From Thiocapsa sp. (GTDB lineage Bacteria; Pseudomonadota; Gammaproteobacteria; Chromatiales; Chromatiaceae), in the NCBI RefSeq assembly GCF_011390875.1, contig NZ_JAABRP010000007.1, forward strand, positions 1-64,000: DNA of 64,000 bases, written 5' to 3'. A program made the position numbers and the translations under genes. Below are positions 22,842 through 33,326 of the stretch, piece after piece (within the stretch, counting starts at the first letter, position 1; every line of letters begins with the position of its first letter). The notes under the pieces are model-generated. The model was not told where the DNA came from. It was given only the letters and a program-made list of their open reading frames with translations, and searched no databases.

Positions 22842-23647
22842 AGTGAAACCTCCACCAGTAGGATTCCGAAGATCCCGAGTGCAACCATGCCGCTCCCGAC
22901 CCCGATGCCCCATTGCGGATCCAGGTCGCGATAGACCAGATCGTCCCGCGGAACGCCCCAGACGATCCCCGTGAGCAGGTTGACACCGGCCCAGGTCCAC
23001 AACAGCCAAGATAGACAGATGGGCAGCAAGACCACGACCTCGTCGGCGGCGACCCCGCCGAACGCAAGCGCCGCGATGGCGAAAAAAGACGGCGAGAAGG
23101 GAACCGCGATAGCCGTCAGCACGGCGAGCACGAAGAGGTGCGAGAACCAAGGCATGCGGCAGCAGAGTCCCGGATAGAGCCCGCTGCGCGCGATCCCGAA
23201 GCGCTGGGTCAACTGGTCCAGCATAAAGACAAGCGGCAAGAGCGAGACCGAGAGTCCGATTGCGGGGAGCAGGGGATCCACGCCGTAGGCGATGCCGATC
23301 CAGATGAGCGCGAGCGTCGAGGTGAAGAGGTGGGAGATCCAAATCTCCCCGTCCTTCGCGCTCAGGAGACGAAAGGCGTAGAGCAGGGAGGTCATGCCGC
23401 CCCAGACGCCGAAGAGGGTCAGAACGCGAGGATCCGGAGCACCGAGGCGCATCGCGAGCGTGGCCAATCCCACCCCGATCATCGGAAAGACCAACAGCAG
23501 CCCGGTCTTGAATCCGGGAACGCGACGCCATTGCGGGCCCTGGCCGACCTCGGCGTTCAACCGGCTCTGCAAGAGCGAATTGGGCAATACGCTCAGGGGG
23601 TAGAGCGGCAGGAAGAGCCCGGCGAGGAGGAGCAGCGCCAGCGTCAT
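22838..23647 (-). CDS. Multi-TM protein resembling part of an ND4/NuoM-like subunit
   Basis: 269 aa, ~8 TM helices; GTGA overlap with the downstream dabA-N ORF. Confidence 0.7.
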   Translation of the reverse strand: MTLALLLLAGLFLPLYPLSVLPNSLLQSRLNAEVGQGPQWRRVPGFKTGLLLVFPMIGVGLATLAMRLGAPDPRVLTLFGVWGGMTSLLYAFRLLSAKDGEIWISHLFTSTLALIWIGIAYGVDPLLPAIGLSVSLLPLVFMLDQLTQRFGIARSGLYPGLCCRMPWFSHLFVLAVLTAIAVPFSPSFFAIAALAFGGVAADEVVVLLPICLSWLLWTWAGVNLLTGIVWGVPRDDLVYRDLDPQWGIGVGSGMVALGIFGILLVEVSL

Positions 23648-23648
23648 C

Positions 23649-25331
23649 TCACACCCAGCGCATCAGTGCATTGAGGCGGCGCGAGCGCGCCAGCATGGAC
23701 CCGGCCAGGCGTCCGTAAAGGTCTGCGATATAGAACTCGCGTGACATCAAGGCGTAGATCGCCAGATAGAGGTCACGATAGCGACGCGTGAGCGGCTCCT
23801 GCCTAGCGGTCGACCAGAACACCAGCAACCAGCCCGCCGCAATCAGGGTGACCAGAACGAGCATCAGGACCGTGAACATCGGTGCCGGCAGCGATGCCGC
23901 CCGATAGAGCGCCTCGCGGAAGGCCGGATCCGGATAGAGCAAGGTGTCGATCGTATGCCCGACCAGGACATAGGTCAGGATGACCAGGGCAAACGACAGG
24001 ATGACATAGCCCAACAACTTGAAGGGTTGCTCACCGCCGATCTTATAGACGAAGAATAGGGTTTGAGCGCCCGTGATCCAGCCGAAGAGCAGGAGGATGA
24101 TGGCCCCTTGGTGCGCAAGGAAACCCTCGTCGACGACTTGATGTGCGGCGACCACGATAAGCAGCGGAGCCGCGATGGTGATCCCGGCGAAGACGACCCA
24201 CGACAGGGGCGGTTTGGGTACCTTGCGCTCGACCATGAACTTGTAGATCTCACCTTCGGGCAGATTCGGATCCTTGCGGGCACGCGCGATCAGACTGCCC
24301 GAATCCAGGAACAAGGTCGCCTTGAAGACCCCATGGGCGATCAGATGAAAGATCGCCAGCGAGAAGGCGCCGAGACCGCATTCCATGACCATATAGCCCA
24401 TCTGACCCATGGTGGAATAGCCGAGGGCCTTCTTGATGTCGCTCTGCATCAGCATCATCACCGAGCCCATGATGGCCGTCGTCAGCCCGACCAGCAGAGC
24501 GATCTGTAAGACCGAATCGGTCTGTACGAAGACCGGAGCGAAGCGATTGATCAAGAAACCGCCCGAGTTGACGATGCCGGCGTGCATCAACGCCGACACC
24601 GGTGTCGGGCCTTCCATCGTGTAGGGCAGCCAGGTGTGGAAGGGAAACTGGGCCGATTTGGCAAAGGCCGCGAGCAGGACCAGCACCCCGACGGTCTCGC
24701 TGATGGGGAGTCCGAAGACGCTGGTGCGTGCGGGATCGGCTGCGATCGCATCGAAGAGGACGGGAATACTCAGGGTGCCGTAGCTGTAATAGAGCAAAGC
24801 CGCTGCCGCCATCAAGGGAAGGTCGCCGATGCGGTGCGTGATGAGTGTCCAGAAGGCGTAGCGATTCGCGGCTTCGCGGCGGGTATCGTGGTTGAGCAGA
24901 AAATAGAGAATGATGCCGATGGAATGCCAGGCGAGCAGCAAGGTCAGCAGATCGCCGGCCAAAACCATGAGCATGATCATGGCGTTGATGGTGTCCAGCA
25001 GAACGAAAAAGCGTGTATAGGCGGGATCATCCCGCATATAGCGTCTGGAATAGAGATGGACGATCAGACTGATCGTGCTCACGGCCAGCGCCATCAATGC
25101 CGCGAGCGAGTCGAAATACAGCGAGAAGAGGCTGATACCGAGGGTCGCGAGCTGGCCATGGCCCAGTGCGATCTGCTCGATGAACAATCCGAGCGCAAGG
25201 ACGAAGATCGCCAGGCTGAAGCCAACGCTAATCCCCGAGACGCGCTCGCTCAGTCGCTTGGCGGAAACCAAAACGATAAAGGCAGAGACCAATCCCAGGA
25301 TCGGGAGCAGATAGGCGGCGTATGCGATCAC
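23649..25331 (-). CDS. dabB: NuoL/ND5-like DabB proton-channel subunit
   Basis: SALMHAGIVNSGGFLINRFAPVF, GYSTMGQMGYMVMECGLGAFSLAIFHLIAHGVFKATLFLDSGSLI. Confidence 0.93.
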   Translation of the reverse strand: MIAYAAYLLPILGLVSAFIVLVSAKRLSERVSGISVGFSLAIFVLALGLFIEQIALGHGQLATLGISLFSLYFDSLAALMALAVSTISLIVHLYSRRYMRDDPAYTRFFVLLDTINAMIMLMVLAGDLLTLLLAWHSIGIILYFLLNHDTRREAANRYAFWTLITHRIGDLPLMAAAALLYYSYGTLSIPVLFDAIAADPARTSVFGLPISETVGVLVLLAAFAKSAQFPFHTWLPYTMEGPTPVSALMHAGIVNSGGFLINRFAPVFVQTDSVLQIALLVGLTTAIMGSVMMLMQSDIKKALGYSTMGQMGYMVMECGLGAFSLAIFHLIAHGVFKATLFLDSGSLIARARKDPNLPEGEIYKFMVERKVPKPPLSWVVFAGITIAAPLLIVVAAHQVVDEGFLAHQGAIILLLFGWITGAQTLFFVYKIGGEQPFKLLGYVILSFALVILTYVLVGHTIDTLLYPDPAFREALYRAASLPAPMFTVLMLVLVTLIAAGWLLVFWSTARQEPLTRRYRDLYLAIYALMSREFYIADLYGRLAGSMLARSRRLNALMRWV

Positions 25332-25914
25332 GTCGTTTCAGCTCTCCAGGTCGTCCGATGGATCGCGTGAGGATCGGCTGGTGAGGTGTCGATCGTCATG
25401 CCGAGCGCCGCATGCGCCGGCGTGCGCGGGCGGCAATCCGTTTTTGCAGTGACCTTTTCATCTGCGGTATCGGCAGCACTTATCATGCCTAGGGCGGATT
25501 GCACGGCGGTGTGAAGCCGTGACGATCGCAAGGATGACGCGATCGGCCGACCGAGCGGCCGTGTGACTCCACCAATGGCGACAAGTGATTTCGGGCTCGA
25601 TCGGTTCTACGGGTCCCCGTCGGAAAGACGGAGTGCATCGCCGAAACAGCACGTGGTCTAAACCTTTCGCGTTTCGGCCGAGTGAGGCTCGGCGGTATCA
25701 CGCTCGGGACAGAACGGCCCATTGCGCAGTGTCGATCGCGACACATTGTCCCGGTCCGGAGGCGGGTAGTTGCGCGGGACGGCGCACATGAGGGCGGCAT
25801 ATTAAGTGCAGAGACGAGGCGACGTCGTTTGCGCATCGGCGCAACGACCTGCACGCCGCTCGGAGTCGACGAGCGTTCCCCAATCGGAAACCTCAATCGA
25901 AAAAAGGACAGCGC

Positions 25915-26952
25915 GTGAACCTAGAAACCGCCTTTCAATCCGAAGACCGGACGGTCGAGCAGGAACCGGGCTTAATCGATCGGTTCGGCCGCCGGATCAC
26001 CTATGTGCGTCTCTCCGTGACGGATCGATGCGATCTGCGCTGCGTCTATTGCATGTCGGAGAAGATGACCTTTCTGCCGCGCAGCCAGCTTTTGACGTTG
26101 GAAGAGACGGCACGCCTCGGCCGATGTTTCAGCCAGCTGGGTGTGACCAAGTTGAGAATCACGGGCGGCGAGCCGCTGGTGCGCCCGAACGTGATCTGGT
26201 TGTTCGAGCAATTAGGTGCGCTCGGAACCCTTCGTGACCTGACGCTCACGACCAACGCGACTCAGCTCGGGCGTTATGCGCAGGCACTGAAGGATGCCGG
26301 TGTCACTCGCATCAATATCAGCCTGGATACCCTGGATCCGGAGCGCTTCGGAAAGATCACCCGAGTGGGGCAGATCGAGAAGACCCTGAGCGGACTCGAG
26401 GCCGCCTTGCGAGTCGGCTTTCGGAGGGTCAAGTTGAATACCGTAGTGCTCAAAAACCGCAATCACGACGAGGTCGCCGATCTGGTGCGCTTCGCCATCG
26501 ATCGCGGGATCGATATCAGTTTCATCGAGGAGATGCCGTTGGGCGTGATCGGCGATCACGACCGGGCCGAGGCTTATTACTCCAGCGATGCCATTCGACA
26601 GGATCTCGAGGCGCATTTCCAGCTTCTGCCGACGATCGAGGCGACCGGCGGACCGTCCAAATACTATCGGGTCGCAGGCGAAGAGACGCGCGTCGGTTTC
26701 ATCTCGCCGCACAGTCACAACTTCTGCGGCGACTGCAATCGCGTGCGGGTGACCGCAGAGGGGCGTCTGCTGCTCTGTTTGGGTCAGGAACACTCGGTGG
26801 ATTTGCGCCGCGCGCTGCGCGGAAATCCCACCGAGGACGAGCGGGTCAAGAAAGCCATCATCGCGGCAATGGATATCAAGCCCCGTGGGCATGACTTCGA
26901 TCTACAGGCGAAGCCGATCATCTTCCGTCATATGAATATGACGGGGGGGTGA
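25915..26952 (+). CDS. moaA: GTP 3',8-cyclase MoaA
   Basis: RLSVTDRCDLRCVYCMSEKM radical-SAM motif; FCGDCNRVRVTAEGRLLLCL; C-terminal MNMTGG. Confidence 0.98.
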   Translation: MNLETAFQSEDRTVEQEPGLIDRFGRRITYVRLSVTDRCDLRCVYCMSEKMTFLPRSQLLTLEETARLGRCFSQLGVTKLRITGGEPLVRPNVIWLFEQLGALGTLRDLTLTTNATQLGRYAQALKDAGVTRINISLDTLDPERFGKITRVGQIEKTLSGLEAALRVGFRRVKLNTVVLKNRNHDEVADLVRFAIDRGIDISFIEEMPLGVIGDHDRAEAYYSSDAIRQDLEAHFQLLPTIEATGGPSKYYRVAGEETRVGFISPHSHNFCGDCNRVRVTAEGRLLLCLGQEHSVDLRRALRGNPTEDERVKKAIIAAMDIKPRGHDFDLQAKPIIFRHMNMTGG

Positions 26953-27055
26953 AGTCCGTCACCCCGGCCATCGCGGCACGTGACGCAGAGCGCCACGGGG
27001 CATGCGTGACACGGCGGAGCGGGTGTCACGAGCGTCTTGAGTTTCGGGTGGCCGG
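26951..27055. repeat. Double-hairpin dispersed repeat (CCGGCCATCGCGGCACGTGRCGCAGAGCGCCACG...), copy i
   Basis: Shared with 42563-42630 (inverted) and 59485-59583. Confidence 0.88.
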
Positions 27056-27070
27056 CCTCAAGAGGGTGCC

Positions 27071-27325
27071 CTATCCGCCGGTGACCGGCGGGAAGAGTGC
27101 GATCTCGTCGCCGTTTTTGATCCTCGTGTCCAGCCGGGCAATCTCTTGATTTACGGCCGCCAGGACGGGTTCGCCTTCGCCCAACGTCGTTGACCAGGGC
27201 TCGCCGCGAATACGCAGGTGCGCGAGGAGATCCGCGATGGAGTCGATGTTTTGCGAGACATCCAATTGCTCCCGCGCCAGTCCAAGACTCTCTCTGAGCC
27301 GAGCGAAATACAGGATATCGATCAT
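27071..27325 (-). CDS. moaD: Molybdopterin synthase sulfur-carrier subunit MoaD
   Basis: 84 aa ubiquitin-like, C-terminal FPPVTGG. Confidence 0.95.
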   Translation of the reverse strand: MIDILYFARLRESLGLAREQLDVSQNIDSIADLLAHLRIRGEPWSTTLGEGEPVLAAVNQEIARLDTRIKNGDEIALFPPVTGG

Positions 27326-27446
27326 ACATCTGTCCCCTACTCTATGCCGCCGCCTATCGGGCGATACTCTCTTTCGGCCCAAACAACTGCAAATACAAGT
27401 TCACACCGCCATCAGGAATGACCCGCCCAGCGCAACCCTATTCACC

Positions 27447-27528
27447 TAAACCGCGTCCCCCGAGTTTATTGATCCGGGGGAGAAGGATCCGACCTCCGTC
27501 CTATCCATGTCCCGCCGAACGCGGTTCA
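27447..27528. repeat. TAAACCGCGTCC...GAACGCGGTTCA element, copy 4
   Basis: Imperfect terminal inverted repeats; right end contains the moeA stop codon. Confidence 0.8.
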
Positions 27529-28776
27529 GCCGAAGAGGCCGTAGAATGGGATGAAGTCCACGAGGTCGCCTTTGCGGATGACCTGATTCTCGGGAATCTC
27601 CACTAGGCCATTCGCCCAGGCGACGGAGGAGAGAACGGCGGACGAGCGGCTCGGGAAAACGGCCAGCTCCGGCGCGCCGTCGTCGCCGGTTTGAACGCGC
27701 GCCCGGTGAAACTCCCGACGTTTGTCGGGTCGTGGCCAGTCGAAACCCGCACGGATCCGAAGCGTCAGGGGACGAAGATCCCCGCCGACACCCTGCTGGC
27801 GTCTGATCACCGGGATGCCGAACAGACAAAAGGTCACGAACAGCGAGACAGGGTTACCCGGATTGCCGATGAAGGGCGTCACGCCGATGCGGCCGAAGGC
27901 CAACGGCTTGCCGGGGCGGATCGCAACGCTCCACAACTCCAGTGCACCCACCCGTTCGAGCGCGGCCTTGATGTGATCCTCTTCACCGACCGAGACACCG
28001 CCGCTGCCGACGATCAGGTCGGCCTGAGCTGCGCCACGCATCAACGCCTGCTCGGTGGCTGCCGGGGTGTCCTCGACAATCCCCAGATCCACCACTTCGC
28101 AGCCGAGTCTCTCCAACAGCCCGAAGAGCATGAAGCGGTTGGAGTTGTAGATTTGTCCGGGGCCGAGCGGCTCCCCCGGCATCACCAGCTCGTCGCCGCT
28201 GGAGAAGACGGCGACGCGTAGCCGCCGATAGACACGGACCCGCGCGGCGCCGATCGATGCTGCGAGCCCTAGATGCTGCGGGGCGAGACGGGTGCCCGCG
28301 GCGATGACCTCGGCGCCGGCGCGGATGTCTTCGCCGATGCGGCGAATGTTCGCGCCGGTCTTGCAGTCGAGCGGGACTTGGACCCAGTCCTCGGCGGCCT
28401 CGCAGATCTCCTGGATGACCACCGTGTCGCAGCCTTCGGGGACTGGCGCACCGGTGAAGATGCGCGCCGCCGTGCCGGGGGCCAGGGCGCTTCCGGCTGA
28501 GCCGGCGGGGATCCGTTGAGCCACGCGCAGTCGCCCCCCGAAGGGCGCCAGATCCGTATGCCGGATCGCATAGCCGTCCATCGCGCTGTTGTCCCAGGCG
28601 GGAACGTCGATCGTGCTTAAGACCGGTTCGGACAGGACGCGTCCGAGTGCCCCGACGATCGAGACCGTTTCGGTCTCGCCGATGGGGTCGACGCGCTTGA
28701 GCAGGCGCTCCAGCGCTTGCTCCTTGGTCAGCGCCGCACGCCCGGAGGCGTCACAGCCGTAAGGATCGGTCGTCAT
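27526..28776 (-). CDS. moeA: Molybdopterin molybdenumtransferase MoeA
   Basis: [43 protein letters not shown]. Confidence 0.97.
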   Translation of the reverse strand: MTTDPYGCDASGRAALTKEQALERLLKRVDPIGETETVSIVGALGRVLSEPVLSTIDVPAWDNSAMDGYAIRHTDLAPFGGRLRVAQRIPAGSAGSALAPGTAARIFTGAPVPEGCDTVVIQEICEAAEDWVQVPLDCKTGANIRRIGEDIRAGAEVIAAGTRLAPQHLGLAASIGAARVRVYRRLRVAVFSSGDELVMPGEPLGPGQIYNSNRFMLFGLLERLGCEVVDLGIVEDTPAATEQALMRGAAQADLIVGSGGVSVGEEDHIKAALERVGALELWSVAIRPGKPLAFGRIGVTPFIGNPGNPVSLFVTFCLFGIPVIRRQQGVGGDLRPLTLRIRAGFDWPRPDKRREFHRARVQTGDDGAPELAVFPSRSSAVLSSVAWANGLVEIPENQVIRKGDLVDFIPFYGLFG

Positions 28777-28778
28777 TC

Positions 28779-30236
28779 TCAACGCTCCAGCAAGCGCGGA
28801 ATGAGTTGCGCGAAGTTGCACGGCCGCGTGCGGCTGTCCAGTTGGGCCAGCAGGATGCGGTCCCAGGCGGTGCGGCAGGCCCCGCTGGAGCCCGGCAGAC
28901 AAAAGATGAAGGTCCCATTGGCGAGACCCCCGAGCGCGCGCGACTGCAAGGTGGAGGTGCCGATTTCCTCGAGCGAGAAGCTCCGGAACAGCTCTCCGAA
29001 GCCTTCCAGCGGTTTGTCGAGCAACGGGGCAACGGCCTCCGGCGTGCTGTCCCGGCCGGTGACACCGGTGCCTCCGGTGCTCAGGACGACTTGGATCTCG
29101 GGGTCGGCGATCCAGGTCGAGAAGACGGCGCGCATTCGATAGATGTCGTCCGGCACGATCTGCTTGGCGACGACCTGGTGTCCGGCTGCCTCGGCGCGTT
29201 CTACCAGCAGTCGGCCCGAGGTATCTTGGTCTTCGCTGCGGCTGTCGGAGACCGTGAGGACGGCGATCTTCAAGGGCAGAAAACCGTGGTCGTTGAAGTG
29301 CTCGGGCATGGTGTTGTCCTGTTCTGCGGCGTGTCGCGGGTGTCGCTGTGTAGTCAGTGCCGTTCCATTGTATGCGTGTCCAGGTCGCGGTCGCGATTCC
29401 AGGCTCGAGACCAGTGTTTGCGCAAGCCAGGTGTCTTCATCGTCGAAGACCGGCTCGGCAAGCACCCGGACACGAAACTCCGTTCCCGCCTCGGAGGTCG
29501 TCTCCAGGCTCAGGGTGCCACCGTAGCGCCGGATCAGCCCGGTGCTCACCGCAAGGCCGAGCCCCGTCCCTTTGCCTGCCCCTTTGGTCGTGAAGAAGGG
29601 CCTGAAGATCTTCTCGGTCAGGTGTGCCGGAACGCCCGGCCCGGTATCTCTGACGCTGATGAGGATACCGCCCCCTTCCCGGTCCCGCGAACCGACCTCG
29701 ATCAGACCGCCATTGGCCTCGACGGCATGGAATGCATTCACGAGGAGGTTGACGATGACCTGCTGAAGGTCTTGCCGGCCGATGCGCACGGGGCACGTGG
29801 CTTGAAGATCGAGACAGACCTTCGGGTTGTCGCGTGGTGCCTGGTCGAGCACGAGACCGAGGGCGTCCTGGATCAGGGTCGCCATCTCCTCCGGCGAGAG
29901 GAGCTCGACATCGTCCATCGGACGGGCGATATCGAGCAGGCTGTCGATGATCTTACGAACGCGCTCGATCTGTTGAACGATGAGATCGACCTCCATGCGC
30001 ACGGACCAGGCGGTCGGACCCAACTCCTGCGTCACGAGGTTGACGTAGCCGAGCATCACCGCAAGCGGGTTGTTGATCTCATGGGCGACACCCGCGATCA
30101 ACTCGCCGACTGCGGCAAGCTTTTCGTTTTGAACCAATTGCTTATGGCGCGCTTCCCGCAACAGGGCGAGCACGGCCTCAAGGTCGTGATCATGGTCGGT
30201 CGGTCGAATCTCGATCGGGCCGCGTGGTTCGTCCAT
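28779..30236 (-). CDS. Histidine kinase fused in frame to MoaB (485 aa); MoaB part may also start at 29309
   Basis: [27 protein letters not shown]-box and ATPase, then [25 protein letters not shown]...[18 protein letters not shown] MoaB, no stop between. Confidence 0.85.
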   Translation of the reverse strand: MDEPRGPIEIRPTDHDHDLEAVLALLREARHKQLVQNEKLAAVGELIAGVAHEINNPLAVMLGYVNLVTQELGPTAWSVRMEVDLIVQQIERVRKIIDSLLDIARPMDDVELLSPEEMATLIQDALGLVLDQAPRDNPKVCLDLQATCPVRIGRQDLQQVIVNLLVNAFHAVEANGGLIEVGSRDREGGGILISVRDTGPGVPAHLTEKIFRPFFTTKGAGKGTGLGLAVSTGLIRRYGGTLSLETTSEAGTEFRVRVLAEPVFDDEDTWLAQTLVSSLESRPRPGHAYNGTALTTQRHPRHAAEQDNTMPEHFNDHGFLPLKIAVLTVSDSRSEDQDTSGRLLVERAEAAGHQVVAKQIVPDDIYRMRAVFSTWIADPEIQVVLSTGGTGVTGRDSTPEAVAPLLDKPLEGFGELFRSFSLEEIGTSTLQSRALGGLANGTFIFCLPGSSGACRTAWDRILLAQLDSRTRPCNFAQLIPRLLER

Positions 30237-30376
30237 CTCGTTCGTGTCGGCCTGCGCCTGGGGTGAATCGGAACCGATCCGCAGCCGACCCGAAAGACAT
30301 CTCTCCCGATCGAGGTCGAAACGGAGCGGTGATCTCGTTCGGCTCGGATCCTATCGGCGAGAAGGCCCGGGCGCAA

Positions 30377-31798
30377 TCAGTGCGCCGTCTCCGCAGAACC
30401 TTCATCCGACCATTCCTTCAACTTTCGTTCCACGGTCTTTCGCGAAACGCCCAAGGCGCGTGCCGCGACCGTCTTGTTTCCGCCCGCCACGGCGAGAGCG
30501 TTCATGATGTGCGAGCGCTGCATGGCCTCCAGCGAGGAGTCCGGCGATCCGGCTGTGGACTCCTCTGCGGGATGCAGGGTCGATTCGCAGAGAAACTGAG
30601 CCACGGGGTTTCCGAGCAGCAAGGATCGCTCGATCACGTTGCGCAACTCTCGGCAATTGCCGGGCCAATCATAGCGGGTGAGTTGCTGCAGATCCCATGA
30701 CGTGAGCTCGGGTGTGGGAACACCCAACTCGGCGGACAGGACCTTGAGAAAATAACGGGCGAGGTGCTCGATGTCACCCTTGCGCTCGCGCAACGGCGGT
30801 AACTTCAGATCGACCACGTTGATGCGGTAGTAGAGATCCTTGCGGAAGCGGCCGGCGAGAACCTCCGCGGCCAGATCGCGATTGGTCGCCGTGATCACGC
30901 GTGCGTTGACCGGAATCTCTTGGCTACCGCCCACCGGACGATAACGCCGCTCCTCCAACACCCGCAGGAGCTTCGCCTGCAAGGCGAGTGGCATCTCGCC
31001 GATCTCGTCCAGGAAGAGGGTCCCGCCGTCGGCGTGACTGAAGAGACCGTTGCGCGCCTGATGCGCGCCTGTGAAGGCGCCTTTGAGATGTCCGAAGAGC
31101 TCGCCTTCGATCAGGTCGGCCGAGATGGCCCCGCAGTTGACCGGCACATAGCTCCCGCGCCGCCCGCTCAGATCGTGGAGCGCCCGTGCGACCAGTTCCT
31201 TGCCCGTGCCGGTCTCGCCCTTGATCAGCACCGTCGAGGGCATTGGGGCAATGCGGTGGATGGTGCGCCAAATGTCCTTCAACGACTCGCTTTCACCGAC
31301 GATACGCTTCGCGGATGGACGTTGCTCGAATTCGCGGTTCCGCAGAAACTGCTCGCGAGCCGCTCGCCGCCGATCCTGCGCGCGCTTGATGACCGCGAGC
31401 AGTTGCTCGGCGTGAAAGGGCTTGCGCAGCACGTCCGCGGAGGTGTCGCGCAGCGCATCGACTTCGTCGTAGACGTCCGAATAGCCGGTGATGAAGATCA
31501 CGTCCAGATCGACTTGGTAGCGATCGCGGATCTCGCGGGCTAGCTCCAGCCCGCTGGCCGCGCCCGGAAGACGAATATCCGCGATCATGAGATCGAAACG
31601 GGTCTTCCTGGCCAAGGCCCGAGCCTCGTCGGCGTCGGCGGCGGTCTCGACGTGGGCGAACTTGGATGCAAGCGTTCGCTCGATGAAGGTCCGCATTCCG
31701 GGCTCGTCGTCCAGAACCAGGATGGCCTCCACCGCATTCGGGGCGGATGGGACCTCTTCGACGCCTACATCACTGCGATCTGCAAAGGAAATCGACAT
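30377..31798 (-). CDS. Sigma54-dependent response regulator (NtrC family)
   Basis: Receiver domain; GETGTGKELVARALH Walker A; GAFTGA motif; HTH NKTVAARALGVSRKTVERKL. Confidence 0.97.
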   Translation of the reverse strand: MSISFADRSDVGVEEVPSAPNAVEAILVLDDEPGMRTFIERTLASKFAHVETAADADEARALARKTRFDLMIADIRLPGAASGLELAREIRDRYQVDLDVIFITGYSDVYDEVDALRDTSADVLRKPFHAEQLLAVIKRAQDRRRAAREQFLRNREFEQRPSAKRIVGESESLKDIWRTIHRIAPMPSTVLIKGETGTGKELVARALHDLSGRRGSYVPVNCGAISADLIEGELFGHLKGAFTGAHQARNGLFSHADGGTLFLDEIGEMPLALQAKLLRVLEERRYRPVGGSQEIPVNARVITATNRDLAAEVLAGRFRKDLYYRINVVDLKLPPLRERKGDIEHLARYFLKVLSAELGVPTPELTSWDLQQLTRYDWPGNCRELRNVIERSLLLGNPVAQFLCESTLHPAEESTAGSPDSSLEAMQRSHIMNALAVAGGNKTVAARALGVSRKTVERKLKEWSDEGSAETAH

Positions 31799-32245
31799 AG
31801 TGGTGTCCTCCGGTTCGTCGGTCGCGTCCGATGGGCTCGGACCGTCCGCCGACGTCTTCTTTATTGATCAGCTTGTATTGACCATCGACCGCCGATCTTC
31901 GATTTAATCGCGCGATTCGGGATCATGCCGCCGAGCGTTCGGAAATCGTCTCGGTGGATATCACGCAATACAAAGCCAGACCCGTCAATATTGCGTAAAA
32001 GGATATCTGCTGAGCTTATGCCAATACAAACGAAATTTATCGGATTTTAATATCGGAAATGTCGATAACACTCCCGATGCAATCATTGTTTAAGCAGTTT
32101 ATGAAACACGAATAGATGCGATATCGCTGAAGGCAGGCGACTTGTCGAGAGGGCAGGCGGGATTCAGGCGGAAATCGGCTCAACGATTCGGATGGAATGC
32201 AGGGGAGGCGGGTCTCTCCCGCCTCCTCAAGTGGGCGAGGCCGGG

Positions 32246-33094
32246 CTAGGCCGCGTCCAGCGCGAGCTCGCTTGTTTCACCGCTGTAGGCCCGCCGGAAG
32301 GCCTCGACGAAGGGGCGAAAATCCTTCACGGTTCCGTAGATCGCCACGACGCCTCCGCGTCTACGATCGTAGACGAGGTTGACGCCCTCCGTGCGTCCGG
32401 CGGGATTCGGTCGGGCCTTGCCGTCGTAATAGATCCAATGCCGCGCATGAACAGAAGCATAGACCAGATCTTCCTCGGCGTGAATCGACCAGAGAACGAC
32501 ATAGTTCCAACTGCCGATGCTGAGCTTGACCTTGCCTTGGCCCTCATGGGCATCGGGATCCTCCGGGTTGATTTGCCATTGAAAGACCGGCACAGGTCCA
32601 TTGTAGGTGGGATCGGCGTTGCCTTGAGGGCCGTCGACGATGGGCGGGTCGAAGGCATCCGGGATCTCGGAGGTCGGCGGCGTCGTCGGTGGCGGCTTGC
32701 GCTCCTTGCCCTCGCCGCCGGCCAGGAGGTCTTTGAGATGCGGCGCCCCGCCGTGGCTCGGATCGGGGATGGGGTCCAGGCCGTATTCCTTCAGATCCAC
32801 CTGGAGCGGATTCATCGAGGCACCGCCGAGCAGCATGGAGTCGTCGTCGTAGGGCGGCTCGGTATGGATCTCGATGGTCTCGAACCCGAGTCCCTGCAAC
32901 AGTGCACGGGTCTCGTTCTCCATGGCCGTGACCTTCTCGGCGTTGATCGAGTCCGGCGTGAATTCCACCTCGATGTTCGTCCCCTGAAGCGCGATACTCT
33001 TGACGAACCCGAGCGACACGACATCGCGTGATCGACCGGGAAAGCGGATTTGCCGCAGCAGCTCCTTCACCTCTTCGGGTTTTATCGGCGCCAT
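32246..33094 (-). CDS. MIP18/DUF59-domain protein with unfamiliar C-terminal domain, paralog A
   Basis: VKELLRQIRFPGRSRDVVSLGFVKSI plus GRTEGVNLVYDRRRGGVVAIYGTVKDFRPFVEAF; GAGGAG Shine-Dalgarno. Confidence 0.85.
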   Translation of the reverse strand: MAPIKPEEVKELLRQIRFPGRSRDVVSLGFVKSIALQGTNIEVEFTPDSINAEKVTAMENETRALLQGLGFETIEIHTEPPYDDDSMLLGGASMNPLQVDLKEYGLDPIPDPSHGGAPHLKDLLAGGEGKERKPPPTTPPTSEIPDAFDPPIVDGPQGNADPTYNGPVPVFQWQINPEDPDAHEGQGKVKLSIGSWNYVVLWSIHAEEDLVYASVHARHWIYYDGKARPNPAGRTEGVNLVYDRRRGGVVAIYGTVKDFRPFVEAFRRAYSGETSELALDAA

Positions 33095-33245
33095 TTCATT
33101 CCTCCTCGGGGTTTTTGGGGCGAGGACGCCGTATTTACGCGCGACCGGTTTCCGGTCAGGCGTGAAGGCGTCGCCGCATCTCGTTTCAGGACTCGACGGA
33201 GACCTGGTCGCGTCCAATGCATCGGCTTTGGACTCCGAAAAACCC

Positions 33246-33261
33246 AGCAAAGTGCTTGCCA
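33246..33261 (-). promoter_or_regulatory. Sigma54 promoter candidate (-24/-12) for the 33094 gene
   Basis: Minus strand TGGCAAGCACTTTGCT: GG-N10-GC spacing exact. Confidence 0.7.
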
Positions 33262-33326
33262 AACATCGCGAGGCTGGAACGGTGGCGTCTGGATTCCCCG
33301 ATCGACGAGAGGAGACCTTTGCCACA

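Noticed and set aside
31963-31996. ACGCAATA-N18-TATTGCGT inverted repeat upstream of the sigma54 regulator
   Set aside because: Only 8-bp arms in an AT-rich spacer; may be an operator but could be chance.
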